Below, piece by piece: positions 1-12,204 of a stretch of 64,000 nt of DNA. The DNA lies in contig WPDH01000113.1 of assembly GCA_019137255.1 (NCBI GenBank), positions 26,649 through 90,648 of the forward strand, in the 5' to 3' direction. Every line of letters starts with the position of its first letter. The first letter of the stretch is position 1. The position numbers and the translations under genes are program-made. Origin of the DNA: Corinectria fuckeliana. Its lineage: Eukaryota; Ascomycota; Sordariomycetes; Hypocreales; Nectriaceae. Below the pieces are notes generated by a model. It saw nothing but the letters and a program-made list of their open reading frames with translations. It searched no databases and was not told the DNA's origin.

Positions 1-2227
1 CAGGCGATCTCATCTGGTAGACGTGCATGATAAGAGCAGAGAACAGGCTATATACGACAAACGCCGGACAATAGCGTAGCTGGTCGTGAGCGGCAAGGTT
101 CTCGACAATCGAGGTGATCATTGCGGCTGCCTGGAACGCAATGTTGCGGGACGGGTAAGGCGATTGATCGGGGAAACGCGATGTCCCGCCTGGAGGCATG
201 TGGGCTCGATGTAGGAGGCACAAGGTGGTGTAATAGTTAGAGTGGAGGAGCCCAGACCAGAAGTGGTGCCGGGGCATCTCCCAGTACACCAGCTTGGGAC
301 AGTTTTGAAGCCAATCGGCCAAGGCCATATCGCTATGGGTGAGATCAATTGCGTTTCTTTGTCGCCCTTTGGAGGCCACGGAATATTGCTGCGACAAGAC
401 AAGACCCATAATCTCGCAAAGCTTGACATACTGCATGAAGAACTGAACGTGAACAGGGTCGGGCGGGTACTCGCTGGCGCGGTCTGTTTCTTCCTCGATG
501 AAGTCTTCCTCCGTTAGCATCTCAACATCGGAGTCGTCAAGGTTGATGTGGATGGGCCTTCCGAGCGCGACGGCAACAGACCGGTCGCGGGTGAAGAGTG
601 TCCACCAGATGCGCTTCCAGAGCCTCTTGTCCGATTTGCTCAGCTGTGACTGTTCGACGGATCGATGCATACCCGAGCCCTGGGCAACAATGGTAGCAAC
701 ACGACTCCAGTAAAAGACGTTCTTGGTGACATCTTCTGGGCCTTCCCAATACCAGCCCATCAACAGCAGCGACTGAACGATTGTGACGCGGTCATCCTCG
801 TAGTTGGCGTCGTAAAGGGCCTTGGCCCGCTTGTAGAAGGTAAGCGCGGCGGGTGTCGTCGAGCCGTTGGCATCCATGAGCTGTGGGTTGTTGCACGCAC
901 GGGTACCGGCGAGCAGGACGGACTGAAGGAGCAGCAAAGACGGAGGGCTCTTGGGGTCTCGGTATTGCCTCATGAAGCGGGTGCGGTTGATGACGGGCAT
1001 AATGGGGTGAACCCAGCTGAAATATGACTCGATAAGCTCATCGCAGAGGGATCGGGGAGGGAGGAGGAAGGCTCCCCGCTGGTGGAGGATATCGATCTCG
1101 ACATTGTCTAGCTCGGTGAGTCGGGCTCGTGAGCCACGGACGTTCTCGGGCAGTGGGTAGTGGACGACATCGGCCGAGCCCTGGCGGTCGTGGACGAGTA
1201 GGGTGAGATTGGACGACTCGCCGAGGTACGCCACCCGACCGGCTTCGGTGATGGGGGCGCGAGTGAACTTTGGCTTCATTACCAGGTCTAGGTAGGTTGC
1301 ACTGTCGACCTCGTCTTTCCTGGCCTGGGCCTCCGTAATCGAGGTGGAAGGAGTGCCATGGTTGGAGTGGAATACGGATGGGGGCCGTGGAGGGAATGCA
1401 GCGGGCGGAGGAGCCGTCGGGCGTGGTGAGGGATCCTCGGCCACATCACCTCGGTCGCTGTAAGTGCGCGGGTCTGTGGTCAGTACGAGGGCCAGAACCA
1501 GAAGGGGCTGCGTGTTTAGTCTTACCTGTCTGAATCCTTGCCGGTTTGGTTGCCGCTGCCTGTAGTCTTTTTGCGCTTCGGGGTTGGAATGCGACATTCG
1601 ATCTGGAAGGCAACACAGTTCGTGCATGGTACACCGAGGCTGGCCGCGTCGCATCGGACCTGGGTATGCGGGTTAGTGGTACGAAATGGCGGCGGCGAGG
1701 GGGAGGAAATGATGTGGCTCGACGGACGACGGCGGCGGCGACGATGGATGATGATGATGATGATGATGGGTAGATGGATCGGAATACCTTTCGGGCATGG
1801 CAGGTCTGATGGCATGTGGGTTAGCACTCAGTTCAATGGCGGGCGTGGATATGTTTGGTGGATCTGAGGATGGTTTGGATGGTGCCCGCCGATGCCTCGG
1901 CTCATGGTAAGGAGGGGTCCCATGGCACGGCAGTCGACCCAAGAGGCTCAGGGAAAGGTGCATACCTCACATGCGCGTGACGCTCGTTGTCTTTATAAGC
2001 AGGAGGACCTGTTAGCGAGATGGCACACTACATGGAATTTCTTCGAAGCTTTTCACGGCCTACCTCCTGAAGCTCAGGGCTCCTGCCGAGGCCGAATTCG
2101 CGGCGTTGGACGCGGGCGGGGTGGGAGAGCCGGTTCTGGTTGAGGATGGCGGCCGGACCTGGTCCTGGGATTGCGGGTTGGGCTGTACCTGCGGCAGCCC
2201 GTCGCCTGACGACATCTCCACGTCCAT
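1..2227 (-). CDS. Zn2Cys6 transcription factor, CTF1-beta/FarA-like (3' end outside window)
   Basis: Nuclear DNA-binding regulator. Exons 2227-2064, 1990-1966 (25 nt), 1805-1788 (18 nt), 1659-1526 and 1457-1 (continues past the left edge). Only when spliced does the zinc cluster appear: RASRACETCHARKVRC followed by PCTNC and EC, giving CX2CX6C-X8-CX2CX6C, then a basic KRKK stretch. The long last exon encodes the middle homology region of fungal regulators (PF04082 type): a HPIMPVIN motif, YWSRVATIVAQGSGMHR and LWKRIWWTLFTRDR. The cluster sequence resembles the CTF1-beta/FarA group that controls fatty-acid catabolism and cutinase genes; that assignment is from memory of the family. The start at 2227 (MDVEMSS) is uncertain because the frame stays open upstream with plausible coding sequence, so an upstream exon is possible. 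All intron ends are GT/AG and three have a CTAAC-type branch site. Confidence 0.88.
1747..1768. repeat. (GAT)7 microsatellite
   Basis: Seven GAT units plus one G. It lies inside the third intron (1787-1660) of the transcription factor gene, between its 18-nt microexon and the exon carrying the second half of the zinc cluster. Confidence 0.9.
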
Positions 2228-4830
2228 GGGGGCCAGCTGGTTTTCGAAGAGGGCCGGAGGCGGATTTTGGGGATGGAAGTCGAGGATGAAGGGGGAGAAG
2301 TCGTTGTCGCGATCTGGCCGTGCGCGGCCAGAGACGGACGCACCACAGACCAGTGCAGCAGCACAGCCAGTCGGGCAGTTCCAGCAGCCACCCAAGACGG
2401 GCAAATGCGCCTGACTGACAGCAGACACCTCCCCGTGCCTGTCTTTCCTCAGGTCAAAGGTAAGACAAGGTTCACAAGCACCTCGCCTCCTTAGTGTCAA
2501 GGAATGGATACAGAAGGAAGACGAAAGATGGCCGACGCAAGTGAAAGCGACCGAAGGCCCAGTCAGCCAGCCGTCGTCTGCCGGGCTTGTTGCTGTCAAC
2601 GCGCAGGCCGCCGGAGACAGTACCTAGCGGAGTCGTGTGGCCGCGGGGGAGACGAATCTGGCAGCGGGAACCAGGCGGGACGGGGCGTGCACCGGAAGAG
2701 AGGCGCGCAAGATCCGAAAAACTCCCCGGAGAGCACAACGAAAAGTGGTTAAAGATTTAGGGCCTTGGGGATAAGCGAAAAGAGGGTTTCGAAGAGGATG
2801 ATTAGACCCAACGGCATTCGAACGACGGGATTGCCGGGAGCGAGTGCTCCAGATTGCGAAGACGATGACCTGCGTCTCGGAGATGGTGGAGGACAAACTG
2901 GGTCCGTCCTCCGGGCCTATCGTGGGGATTGCCGCCGCACGACGCACAAGCCCCGTGGAGTTGGGTGGGTCGAAGATGGTCCTCGGTCACTCAGGTCGCA
3001 GGGAAAGGTTGATGTCAGGCCAGGCCAGATGAGGAGGACAGGAGGAGGAAGCAGAGGCCGTCTGTGGCGACTGGCGAGGTGCGTCGGTCCTACGCCCCTA
3101 CTTGGTCGTATCGGTCCTTTGGACCCTCTTTACTTTGTTCTCTTTGATCACGTACTACTATGTAGATACGTGCATAAAAAACCTGGGCCTTTGCTTATCC
3201 GGGGCGCTGGACAACCGAGTTTCGAATGAGTGAAACTCTGTGTGCTGTTGTGTTTGGTATGCGGAACTTATGTAGAAGTAGTAACGTCGGACCAACAAAT
3301 GCAGGTTTGATTCAGAGAAAAATCAAAGCAAGGTAATAAAAGACAAGCAATGCAGGTAGTGAGCTACATCAGGTTATCCCAGGCCTTAGTCTAGCTCATG
3401 TCGGTCTGGTCATTTTCCCAAGGCAACTAAACCATTCAAGGCGGTCTGGGCATTAGGTCGAGGCGCGACAGTTGTTGGTACGTAGACCTAGGTCTAGCGA
3501 CTGGATTGAGAGAAAAGTGAACGGGTGTCAGGGATGCGGGCGAGTTAGATAGTTTATAAACAAAAGAAGCTGTTAGCACCTCCGCAACCCTCAAGGCCTT
3601 GGGGGAGCGTCATCTGAGACATTGTGCCCGTCGTGTCGTTGGTTCTGGGGAGCGCGTGAAGGCAGTTAGATGCAGGGCAAATGGGCGAGTCACCAACCAA
3701 AGAAGGAAGCCACCGGGGTTCGGGTCGACATCGACGGGAGTGACAAAGGTAACGTCCCACCCCTCCCTCTGCGCATCAAGATTGTACAGATTGCCCGCCC
3801 TCCCCCGCGCCCTCGGGCAGTCTAGTACTTAGTAGACCAGTACTAGTATCTATGTACAGTAGGTATGAGCACTGCCGTACCGGGCAGGCAGTACCGTGTA
3901 TCCGTAAAGTGGGCGCGTGATGCGGTGTGCCTGTCCTACGTGGGGTGAGGACGGCTGATGTGCGAGCGAGTGCTGATGGATCGACCTGTCGTTGAAATTT
4001 CGAGCGGCACATGCATGACATGTGGAATGGGACTATGGGGGAACGCGGTGGTTGCTTGGCAGACTTGCTTGGCAGGGCTTGCTTGGTGGGCTTGCTTTTG
4101 GCTGTTTTGATGAATTTGAGACGGAGATGCCAGAGATAGCTGGTGCTATACGTCTTGACGAGTCTCCATGGGACGGAGCATTCATTCTTGACACGGAGTT
4201 TAACAGCCCTGGCTAATGTCCGCTCTAACGTCGGATACACGATGGGCATCATTTTAATGATTTCATTAAGGGCTTACCTTTGCTCGATATCTCATCATGG
4301 CGGATGCATGCCCATGTCCTTCCTTCGCCACCGGACCCCTTTTCACTTCTACTACATGCACCTCAATCCCCTACCTTCTCTAGGTACATACGTAGAACTG
4401 TTGCCTCCGGGTCAGCTAGGTATGTACTCATAACATGTAAATTAATACTGTAGATGTCCACTTTACCCTTCGCTGCAGGAGCCCTCAGGCCTTACGAACG
4501 ACAGTGCCCGATCGAATCATCAGATGAGGCCTTCCCCACCCCCTCGTTGCCCGTCCTTCTGTTCCTACATTGTAGTGCACAAGATGATGCATCATCTTCG
4601 ACCAGCCTTTCAGTAGCCCCGGGAGAGTGACGGTGGTGACGAGAAGGATTCAAAACAGGGTGGCACGATGCACGCCCAACTTCCAGTACAGTCACATGCA
4701 AAACTAGAAACCTGTTGAGCGCTAATTAGTAGTTAATTTGCTCGGGAGTCGGGTTCCCCAAATTAGGCGCTTGCCCCGCACTCTAGATATGTAAGTACTA
4801 TGTAGTCTATGTATGTATCTACATACTAAG
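2228..4830. other. Intergenic stretch upstream of the transcription factor
   Basis: About 2.6 kb, probably leader and promoter of the minus-strand regulator. The open frames here lack recognisable domains and show no spliceable structure that I could support. Nothing else seen. Confidence 0.6.
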
Positions 4831-5123
4831 TACGGAGGGCCCTTTCAAAACATGTCCTAAAAAGAAGCTCTGACCACGTCACGTGACAGCAAGGTACCCA
4901 GAGTACATCGCTTCCTTCACAGCTCGCTAAGAATCGCTAAATTTACAGTGGCATACAGCCAGGCTCTAGAGGCCTAAGCTCACTATAGCCCCTGGAAGTA
5001 TAGGGGAGTTAGCGGGCAGTCTGTGATAGCTGAATAGCGTATGTTGTATCTCAGGTCACTGACAGGGATGAAGGGGTGTGGCGCATTTAGCGTGGGACAC
5101 GACTTTTGAAAGGGCCCTCCGTA
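4831..5123. mobile_element. Non-autonomous DNA transposon (MITE) with 18-bp TIRs and TA duplication
   Basis: The 20-mer TACGGAGGGCCCTTTCAAAA at 4831-4850 recurs as its exact reverse complement at 5104-5123. Read as a TA target duplication plus 18-bp terminal inverted repeats starting CGGAGGG, the element is 4833-5121, about 289 bp, with no coding capacity. TA duplications fit mobilisation by a Tc1/mariner-type (Fot1/pogo) transposase, which is inference. Beyond the perfect part the ends remain similar (a tgtcc stretch on both sides). No second copy in this window. Confidence 0.75.
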
Positions 5124-5773
5124 CGGAGTAGCTTACTTACCTATTTGATCCACACGAATCCTTCCGCCTCTTTGCCCCAGACGGGTACATGCAGCTTACT
5201 TGCTCGCCCTGAATCCACAACTGAACAGCGGCAGTCTCCGCCATTTCCTGCCCGCCCTCACCGTCGCCGCGCTCGTGACTGTGCAACTTCGCCCATGTCG
5301 TGACATCCTTCTTTAACGTTGCCTCCCTCCCTCGCCATAATGCGGCAGCAAGGGGTACTCACAACTCACATCATCTGACCCATTCGCCTGTCCTTCAAGG
5401 CAGCAAGTCGACGTACATGGTAGCACGAATAGTACGTACGTACGTCTTCGTGGTACTAAGTAAGAGGCCGACTTACATGCGAGGACTCAAGCACCACTAC
5501 AACTCAACCACTCCTCATGCAACGTCATTACGACAAGGGTTCACGGCCATCTTCCGGACCCTCACCCCCCGAACCTTATAGACCCAGGCCAAAGAATCAC
5601 ATCACAGTGCCTGAATCATGGGGTAGCGTGGCCTCCGGTCTTGGCTTTCATGCCGAGGCCGTCTAGGTAGTAAGTTACGGGACATAGCCAAACGTCCATT
5701 TTAGTTCCAAGTGAATAGAGAGATATATACAATATGTTGCTGATCCCATCCTGGGATGCTTTTCCACCCCGTT
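5124..5773. other. Intergenic stretch, 3' side of MCD4
   Basis: About 650 bp holding the probable 3' UTR of MCD4. A short run of gtac repeats lies near 5430-5445. No gene seen. Confidence 0.5.
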
Positions 5774-8700
5774 CTAGCCTTTCTTCGCCACTTTCTTGTT
5801 GGCCTTACTGTTGGCTTTCCCGGTGGCTTTCCCGTTGGCCTTGCCAATGATATTGGCAACTACAGGCCTGGGCACTGACTCTTCATCCGTCTTTGCTCCT
5901 GGTCGCACATCTGTCACCTCGATGCCTGCCATGAAACAGGCACTCACTAGCTCTAAAGCTGCAACGAAGATGCATAGGAGGCTGGCAATTGCAAAGTGGC
6001 TGATGGTGGACCCAATTTCCAGCCACGATCCCTCATCCTTCACTACCCAGAAGAAATATAGCGTCAAAATATCCGTCTCCGCGAGGACCACCATGAACAA
6101 TGCCGATGGCGCTACTCCTAGCATTTTGTTCAACACTCCTAAATTTGCCGAGATAAGCGCAAACGGAATCATTAACTTGACGATAAGTAGAGCCCCCTGT
6201 GAAAAGGGGTCAAAGATTGGGATCAGCCGGGAGACGCTGTCCAGGCTGAAGGATGACACTGACGCGACGTTGCCTGTGCTGAAAAAGGCCGACTGAAGGA
6301 GAACCATGAAGAAGAGAGCCACACGCGCATCCGACAATTGAAGTGGACGGAACGAGCCCGGTTCGCCTTCGACGCTCTTTGGCTGTGCAGCAGCAACACT
6401 GTACTCAAGCCGGACCCATGCTAGAAGCGTGATGCTAAATGCGACGTAAAATAGACCCTCGTAGGAAATGGTCAAAATGACAAAAGTCGGAGCGCAGGTG
6501 AGGAACATGACGACGAGGCGATGCATGTAATGCTTGTTGGGTTGCAGTCGATACAGCATAGGCATCAACAAGGAAACAACTATTCATCTTCATCAGTCGC
6601 CGTCACGTTTCCCACTAGACATAAATCCGTCTTACCAAGAACAATCCATCCTACAATCTGATTGCCACGGGGCAGCCCTTGCTTGGCCTGAAGCGACAAT
6701 GCGCTGGAGCGGGTGGTTACCATCGAGAGAAGAGTCAATCCAATCTTGTTATACCTGTCAGTCACCTGAAATTCCACTGTACTCGACGGGCTAGCCTTAC
6801 CTGTGCACCAAGGAGAGTCCTGCTAATGTGAAGGCGATCTCCCTTCATCTTTGGCGAGGAAATGTCGGATAGCACATGATCCTCCAATACCAAGTACGCA
6901 AGGCCAACAACAACCATCAGCGCGCCGCCAACCAGCCTTTCCCTATTAGCTACCGTCTCAGGAAGTAAGGGCGATTGCCCGACTTACATGAGTGGTATGC
7001 TCTCGACCTTCATTGCGGGGAGAAGCGTAAACGTGCTCATCGCCAAGCATGACACAAACCAAGTCAAGCTTAGGACTAGATGAGATTGAAGGAAAGAGAT
7101 TCCGTTAAGGATCGGCCAAAACGCTCCTAGGATGTACAAGCCAGTCAAGATCTCGCGGTGGATGTATCCCAGTGCCTAAGACGAATTAGAGGGAGGAAAA
7201 TACAGTCTGCTTTTGGAGAAACGCTACCAAAGATTGAATAACACCAATATAGAGAACGGTGTTTATGATGAGAGTCAGCGCTGCTCCTCCGGACTGAACG
7301 TGTCCGAAGAGAGACTTGCGGCCCTGGGCTAAGGTATCCCTGCGCGCATAGACCTCTTCCCAAAACATGGCCGGGAAGAAGGCGTACACATAGTATTGCG
7401 GGGGCGATTTGGAGACGATGAAGGAGGCGTAGAGCGCGACGAGCATAGAGGTGAATAATATTGACCCTAGCATGTTGCGCTGGGGAGGGACGCTTTCCTG
7501 CACGACGTATAGGTTGAGGACAGTGGTAACGGCGTACGCCATCCATCCGAGGTAGCCAATGGTGATGAGGGCGCGTAAGAACAACCAGTCGTAAGTTTGG
7601 AGGTAGCGAAGGCCCTGCAAGCCGATGGCGATGAGAGCATCGGACTCCTCAATGGCCTCCTCGTAGCGACCGTTGTCTAATAGAGTACGAATATGCGCAA
7701 TGTGTTGGTCCGGGGTGAGGGCATGATCGCTTAGGGGTTCGTAGGGCCTGTACCGGAGCTCTGTCGCCTTCTTCTTTTCTTCCTTGACTCGGTACATTTC
7801 AAGAATGACTTGGGCATTAACTAATGACGCCACAGCCTTTTCCTGCGTATTCGCAGACAGGAATGTCAATGGGAGCTGGCCAACGGAATTGGCAGGGAAC
7901 TCTAAGCCAACGAGATAAGCCATGAGAGCAGCAACATCTGCTTGGGACACATCATGCCTCCGGACATGATCAAAACCCCAATCTGAGGAGTACTCATCGT
8001 GGCCGGGGGCGATGGAGTCCTTGGACAGCTCCGGAGCGGCAACACCTGAGCCCCAGGAAATGAGCGGTGTCCGCGTATTATCGGGATGGCCGTCGCCGTG
8101 ACTGCCCCAATCACTCATGCCATGGTCGGCGGTGAAGACGAAAGCAGTGCGATCGTCGGAGTAGAACTTCTCGATAAGCTCTGTGGTCTCCTTGACGCCC
8201 TGATCGACGACTTTGATGTTATTTAAGTACTCCCTGGAGTAGGGTCGAAACCCGTGGCCTGAGGTATCTAGGCCGAGGAGATGAAGGAAGAAGACGATCT
8301 TGTCCTGGCGCAAAGCAGCATTTAGTGTTTCGTTGGTGGCGGCCTCGGCGAAGAGCGCCTTGACATGATCGAAGACCCAATGGTCCAGATGGGTCGCATC
8401 CTTGGAGAAGTCCTCAAACTCAGAGTCATACATAAAGGCGTCGACGCGACCGGGCACAGCGCCGTGCTGGAACATGGGCAGAATATCAGGGCTACCCCAG
8501 CTCCAGGTATGTCGGCTGCGGTTGAAGACGCTGTCAAAGTCGACCGGGTTGAGCTTCCAGCCAGTTGCGACGGCCGAGACATCCTCATATAGGCCGGCAA
8601 TGAGGGCGACATGACCGGGCCGCGACTCGGTAGGGACACGGGTATGAGAGACACCGAAGGTTCCTTGCTCGAGAACGCGGGAGCGGAGGAAGGGAGCGAG

Positions 8701-9023
8701 GGGGCGAGGAACGAGGTCTTCGTCGGACTCGGGGTAGGGTTCGGGAAAGGATTGGAAAGCCTTGTCGGCGCGTAGTCCGTCGCCTGGGGGCGCAGAAGTA
8801 ATTAGCGAATGGATCAACCGGATGGCAGGGTGCAGAGAGCGTTACCAACGAAGAGCACTAATCGGTCTGCAGGCGCCTTGGCAGCTTCAGGGCGTTGGAC
8901 GCCGAAGAGTTGCATGCCAGAGACGATAGGACTGACAAAGTAGATATCGAAGATGGAAAATATGTAGACGGCGTGGAACACGACGGCAATGGCTAGGAAG
9001 CCAAAGCGACTAAAGCCAGTCAT
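5774..9023 (-). CDS. MCD4: GPI ethanolamine phosphate transferase 1 (Mcd4/PIG-N)
   Basis: ER membrane enzyme that adds ethanolamine phosphate to the first mannose of the GPI precursor. Exons 9023-8846, 8783-7228, 7175-6988, 6942-6801, 6744-6636 and 6579-5774 join to 992 aa, close to other fungal Mcd4 proteins. Residues ~3-25 form a signal-anchor helix. The luminal alkaline-phosphatase/sulfatase-like domain starts at the metal-site motif GDGLRAD (60-66) and includes FTADHGMSDWGSHGDGHPDN. The C-terminal half is a series of membrane helices with the conserved TRSSALSLQAKQGLPRGNQ stretch. The C-terminus is Lys/Ala/Gly-rich with repeated GKA units. For the fourth intron I chose the acceptor at 6745 (56-nt intron) over one giving a 35-nt intron, because it restores the family sequence GAQIGL. 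The start at 9023 precedes the membrane anchor directly. BST1, another GPI-anchor gene, lies 14 kb away. Confidence 0.93.
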
Positions 9024-9351
9024 AACGAGCTGAACCAATGAGTCTCCCTTTGACAGATCGATGATGCCTGGAAGAGGCCGGGACGGGTGTCGCAAAGGAA
9101 AGAGAGGAGCCCAGCGAGAATGGAATTACAAAGACAGCAAACAGATGTAAGTTTGGGGGGGCAAGGAGGGGCCGAAATGGCGGAAAGGATGTTTCCAGGC
9201 AAGATCAAGGAGAAATGGACATGTCCATTGCGTAGCAACGGGATAGTGCGGGAATACAAAGGAGCTGGGAGGAAATTCGCAGTCCCTAGTATGTGGGAGG
9301 GATACGATACGACTGAGAACGAGGGTGAAGATGTTCTATGTAAGTAGTGGT

Positions 9352-9378
9352 ATTCGTAGCATTCGTAGCATTCGTAGC
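9352..9378. repeat. Short tandem repeat (ATTCGTAGC, three units)
   Basis: Three 9-bp units related to ATTCGTAGC in the upstream region of MCD4. No further role is visible. Confidence 0.7.
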
Positions 9379-9515
9379 TGTACGAAGTAGGTTTGGAGGG
9401 AAAACCGTGGCCAAAACTTAATGCCTGATGTTGGCGGGACGCGGTCATCCAGTCGCGTCGCTAGTCCAACTTACGTACTAATTTAAGTTACAGTGGTGTA
9501 GTCCATAGCCTACCT

Positions 9516-9547
9516 ACAGGACAGGACAGGACAGGACAGGACAGGAC
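9516..9547. repeat. ACAGG pentanucleotide tandem repeat
   Basis: Six perfect ACAGG units plus a partial one, in the intergenic region between MCD4 and CSM1. Confidence 0.9.
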
Positions 9548-10093
9548 GGTCCGGGCCCTGCTCCAGCGCCCCCGATACCTACACTAATAATTAAGGGACA
9601 AAAGTTTGTGGCGCTAGCTGTCCTGTATGTAGGAGCAGGCTTGCGGGCTTAAACGTAGTAGTTGGCTTCCGCGGAGAAATGAGCTCGTGAAAGATGCGTG
9701 ACTGAACCTATGGATGCAAAAACCAATTGCTGCCAATGACGCTGTGAGGTGATTATCGCCTGCATTTGTCTATCCCTCTAGGCTGCCTCTAGAGGATGGT
9801 TCAAAGCGTGGCTCCTCTCACGCATCTGGTTGTTCCACATATGGTGCAAGAACCCGGACGGCCTCGTCACGCAACCCTGATGAGCGCCTTGTCTTGGCCG
9901 GTCTTCATTATCAACATGGCCATGATACATATTTATTTCATTGAATCCTTGGAACCGCCCCAAATTACGTCTGCTTACCAACTGAGACGTAGGGCACCAA
10001 ACCTAGCCAATACAAACTCCAGGGGTATCAATCCGAACTAAAAGCATGACAGTACGCCTGCTGCATCCGCACAAAGTCACCGTCCCTTCCTGA
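9548..10093. other. Intergenic stretch between MCD4 and CSM1
   Basis: Both flanking genes are on the minus strand, so this holds the 3' UTR of CSM1 and distal promoter of MCD4. No gene seen. Confidence 0.5.
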
Positions 10094-11627
10094 TTATTCG
10101 TACTCTGGTCGCTCGGTCAAAGATTTGATTACGCGCGCGTAGAACTTGGACGCTTGTGGCCGTGGGAAAGTAATCTCCTCGACTAAATAGTCCGGTAGTA
10201 TGTCCATCAACCTCGCATCGCGGTCGGGGTTCAGCTGAGGTCGGTACGTAAATTGCACATCCTCGTAACTTTCCGACTGTTCGGCGTTTTCGACGGCTAA
10301 CTTGAAGTGAAGAGCTGTGCACGACGTTAGAGGACTGTCGGTCGACAAGAGTTGAGAACTTACTGCCGTTCCGTCCTGTCTGTATGCAGTCGAAGACATC
10401 CTCCGTCTCCTCCTGCTTGATGCCGCGTAAAATGAGGCCCGTCAGGTCGGCGTACAAGTCCTCTTTGGCTTGCGCTGCTTGGTATACGGCATGAGCGGCC
10501 TCGACCTGGGCTGTACGGTTTCCAGCTGCGCCGGTCTTTAGCGTACTTCCAGGGATTCTGGCATTGGCTTCTCCGGAACGGAAAGCAGCCAGCTTCGTCG
10601 AGACTGTCTTGGTCTCGGAGCGGGCTGCGGAAAGAGAGTTATTGAGCGTCTTCACGGTGTTTTCTAGACCCTCCACCTTGGCTTCGCTAGCCTCAAGCTC
10701 CTTTCTCAACTGGTCCACTTCTTTCGCTAGAGTAGCTTGCGCTGATAGCTCTTGTTTGAGTTCGGCAATGAGCTTGTTCGCGGCTGCTGGGCATTAGCGG
10801 TATGACCACGTTTGCCATGATCGCGGATTCTTACCAAGAGTTCTTTCCTCGGCTTGTTTCCGTAAGCGATCGAAATTGCGCTCAGCTTCCTTGACACCAA
10901 CTTCTCGGAGATCTCGGTGACGCATCTCGAGGTTGTCATACTTCTTCGTGAGGTCCCCTAGTCGTCTTCGGAGCGAAACATCGCTCACATCATACCCGAC
11001 CACATTCTCAACCGGGTCGGCGACTAAGACCGGTTCTGCACCAACTTGACCTTGAGCTGAAACGTCGATATCCATCGTCTCCTTGAGTTCTTCGTGCTGG
11101 GTTTCTGGGATTTCCTCAGGGGGGGTTGCAGCTTGGCGTAATCGTGGTCGACCCCGTGACCTGGTCGCACTGGGTGGGACACTTCCCGAGATCCTGTTGA
11201 TGGTGGTATTTCTCTTCATATCGCTTCTAACACCCTTGGGCCGGCCACGAGCTGGCTTCGCTTGAGAGGGGGGCACGCTTCCTGATTCCGCGACGTCCTC
11301 AAGAAGAGTATCCTCATGAACAGCCTGGCGCGCGGTGCGCGTGGCGCGCGATGTGGTTGAATTACCCTTGTCGGTCCGGGTCTCGCTCAGCTCTGTCAAC
11401 GTTGGAGTTGCCGCGGCTCTTCCTCGTGGCCGACCCGTCGGTCGCGGCGTTGGCTTTGTGACTTTACTCGCACTGGGCGGACGGCCGCGGGGCTTTGTGG
11501 TGACGCTGATGGGCTGTCTTTGGTTGCGCGCGGCTTGGATCTCGGAAGCGTCGAAGTCATCGAGGTCAGGCTCCAAATCGGAGTCTACGAGGCCCGCCAG
11601 AGGCGCTGTCGTTTTGGCGTGTAACAT
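10094..11627 (-). CDS. CSM1: Monopolin/kinetochore subunit Csm1 (Pcs1)
   Basis: Homologue of budding yeast Csm1 and fission yeast Pcs1, which clamp kinetochores and organise rDNA. Exons 11627-10835, 10786-10364 and 10314-10094 join to 478 aa; introns are 48 and 49 nt. The N-terminal ~170 residues are basic and disordered with four AT-hook-like cores (PRGRPP ~46, GRPRGR ~65, ARGRPKG ~126, SRGRPR ~157). A coiled coil follows (~235-330: LRRRLGDLTKKYDNLEMRHRD, then a heptad-rich stretch after the first intron). The end is the globular Csm1 domain with FTYRPQLNPDRD and DYLVEEITFPRPQASKFYAR. The start at 11627 is the first in-frame ATG; the frame is open upstream but only through TTG codons. Divergent from MSP1, 577 bp away. 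Confidence 0.88.
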
Positions 11628-12204
11628 TTGCGTTTTTCGAGAAGCGGTGGGTGGACGTGGCGGTGATGAACGCAATTGTATTCGCAATAGTGATGGCGAT
11701 GCGATGGAATGTGCCGGGACGCAGCAATTGCCTAATTTTTATGGTTGTGAATAGTCGGTCAGATGTATTCTGGTGTCGCGGGGATGGTGAAGGTGATGAG
11801 CGCGATGAGGGGAGCGAACGAGGGGGACAGCTGCGCATGTTTTGTCCGGGCAGGATAACGGTAGAAGTCTCGATGTAAACAAATCCGGCGCATGCCCGCT
11901 CGGTACTAAGAACGGACGGAGGAGTCGGCATGGTACCAGTACTACGTACGTACTCCCGTCGCCGACATGGTCCGTGCACCATCTCCTGCCAAAGTGCCCA
12001 TAAGGAGATAAACGATAAACCGTGCCAATCAATTGTTGCCGCAACGCGATCACGCTCCATCGGCTGTCTCCAGCACATGTGTTCGCATCTTGCGTCTCTT
12101 GCTTCCGAAACGCCCGTCCTTGCCTTGACCGTGTCTCTTCGCCTCTTCACTTCACGCACGCACGCACTCTCGTCAATTCTTTCCCCTCGGCAAAGCGCCA
12201 CCTC
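11628..12204. promoter_or_regulatory. Shared divergent promoter region CSM1/MSP1
   Basis: 577 bp between the two start codons, so both promoters must lie here or overlap the leaders. Contains a gtactacgtacgtact stretch near 11938-11953. No specific factor site claimed. Confidence 0.6.

Noticed and set aside
2765..3229. 154-codon frame upstream of the transcription factor
   Set aside because: No domain, biased G/R/P composition typical of random GC-rich sequence, no supportable exon structure.
6766..6800. 35-nt intron in MCD4 with acceptor at 6766
   Set aside because: Too short for fungal splicing and gives a non-family sequence; the acceptor at 6745 (56 nt) restores GAQIGL.
11628..11687. 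Upstream extension of CSM1 to 11687
   Set aside because: It begins at a TTG; the first in-frame ATG is at 11627.
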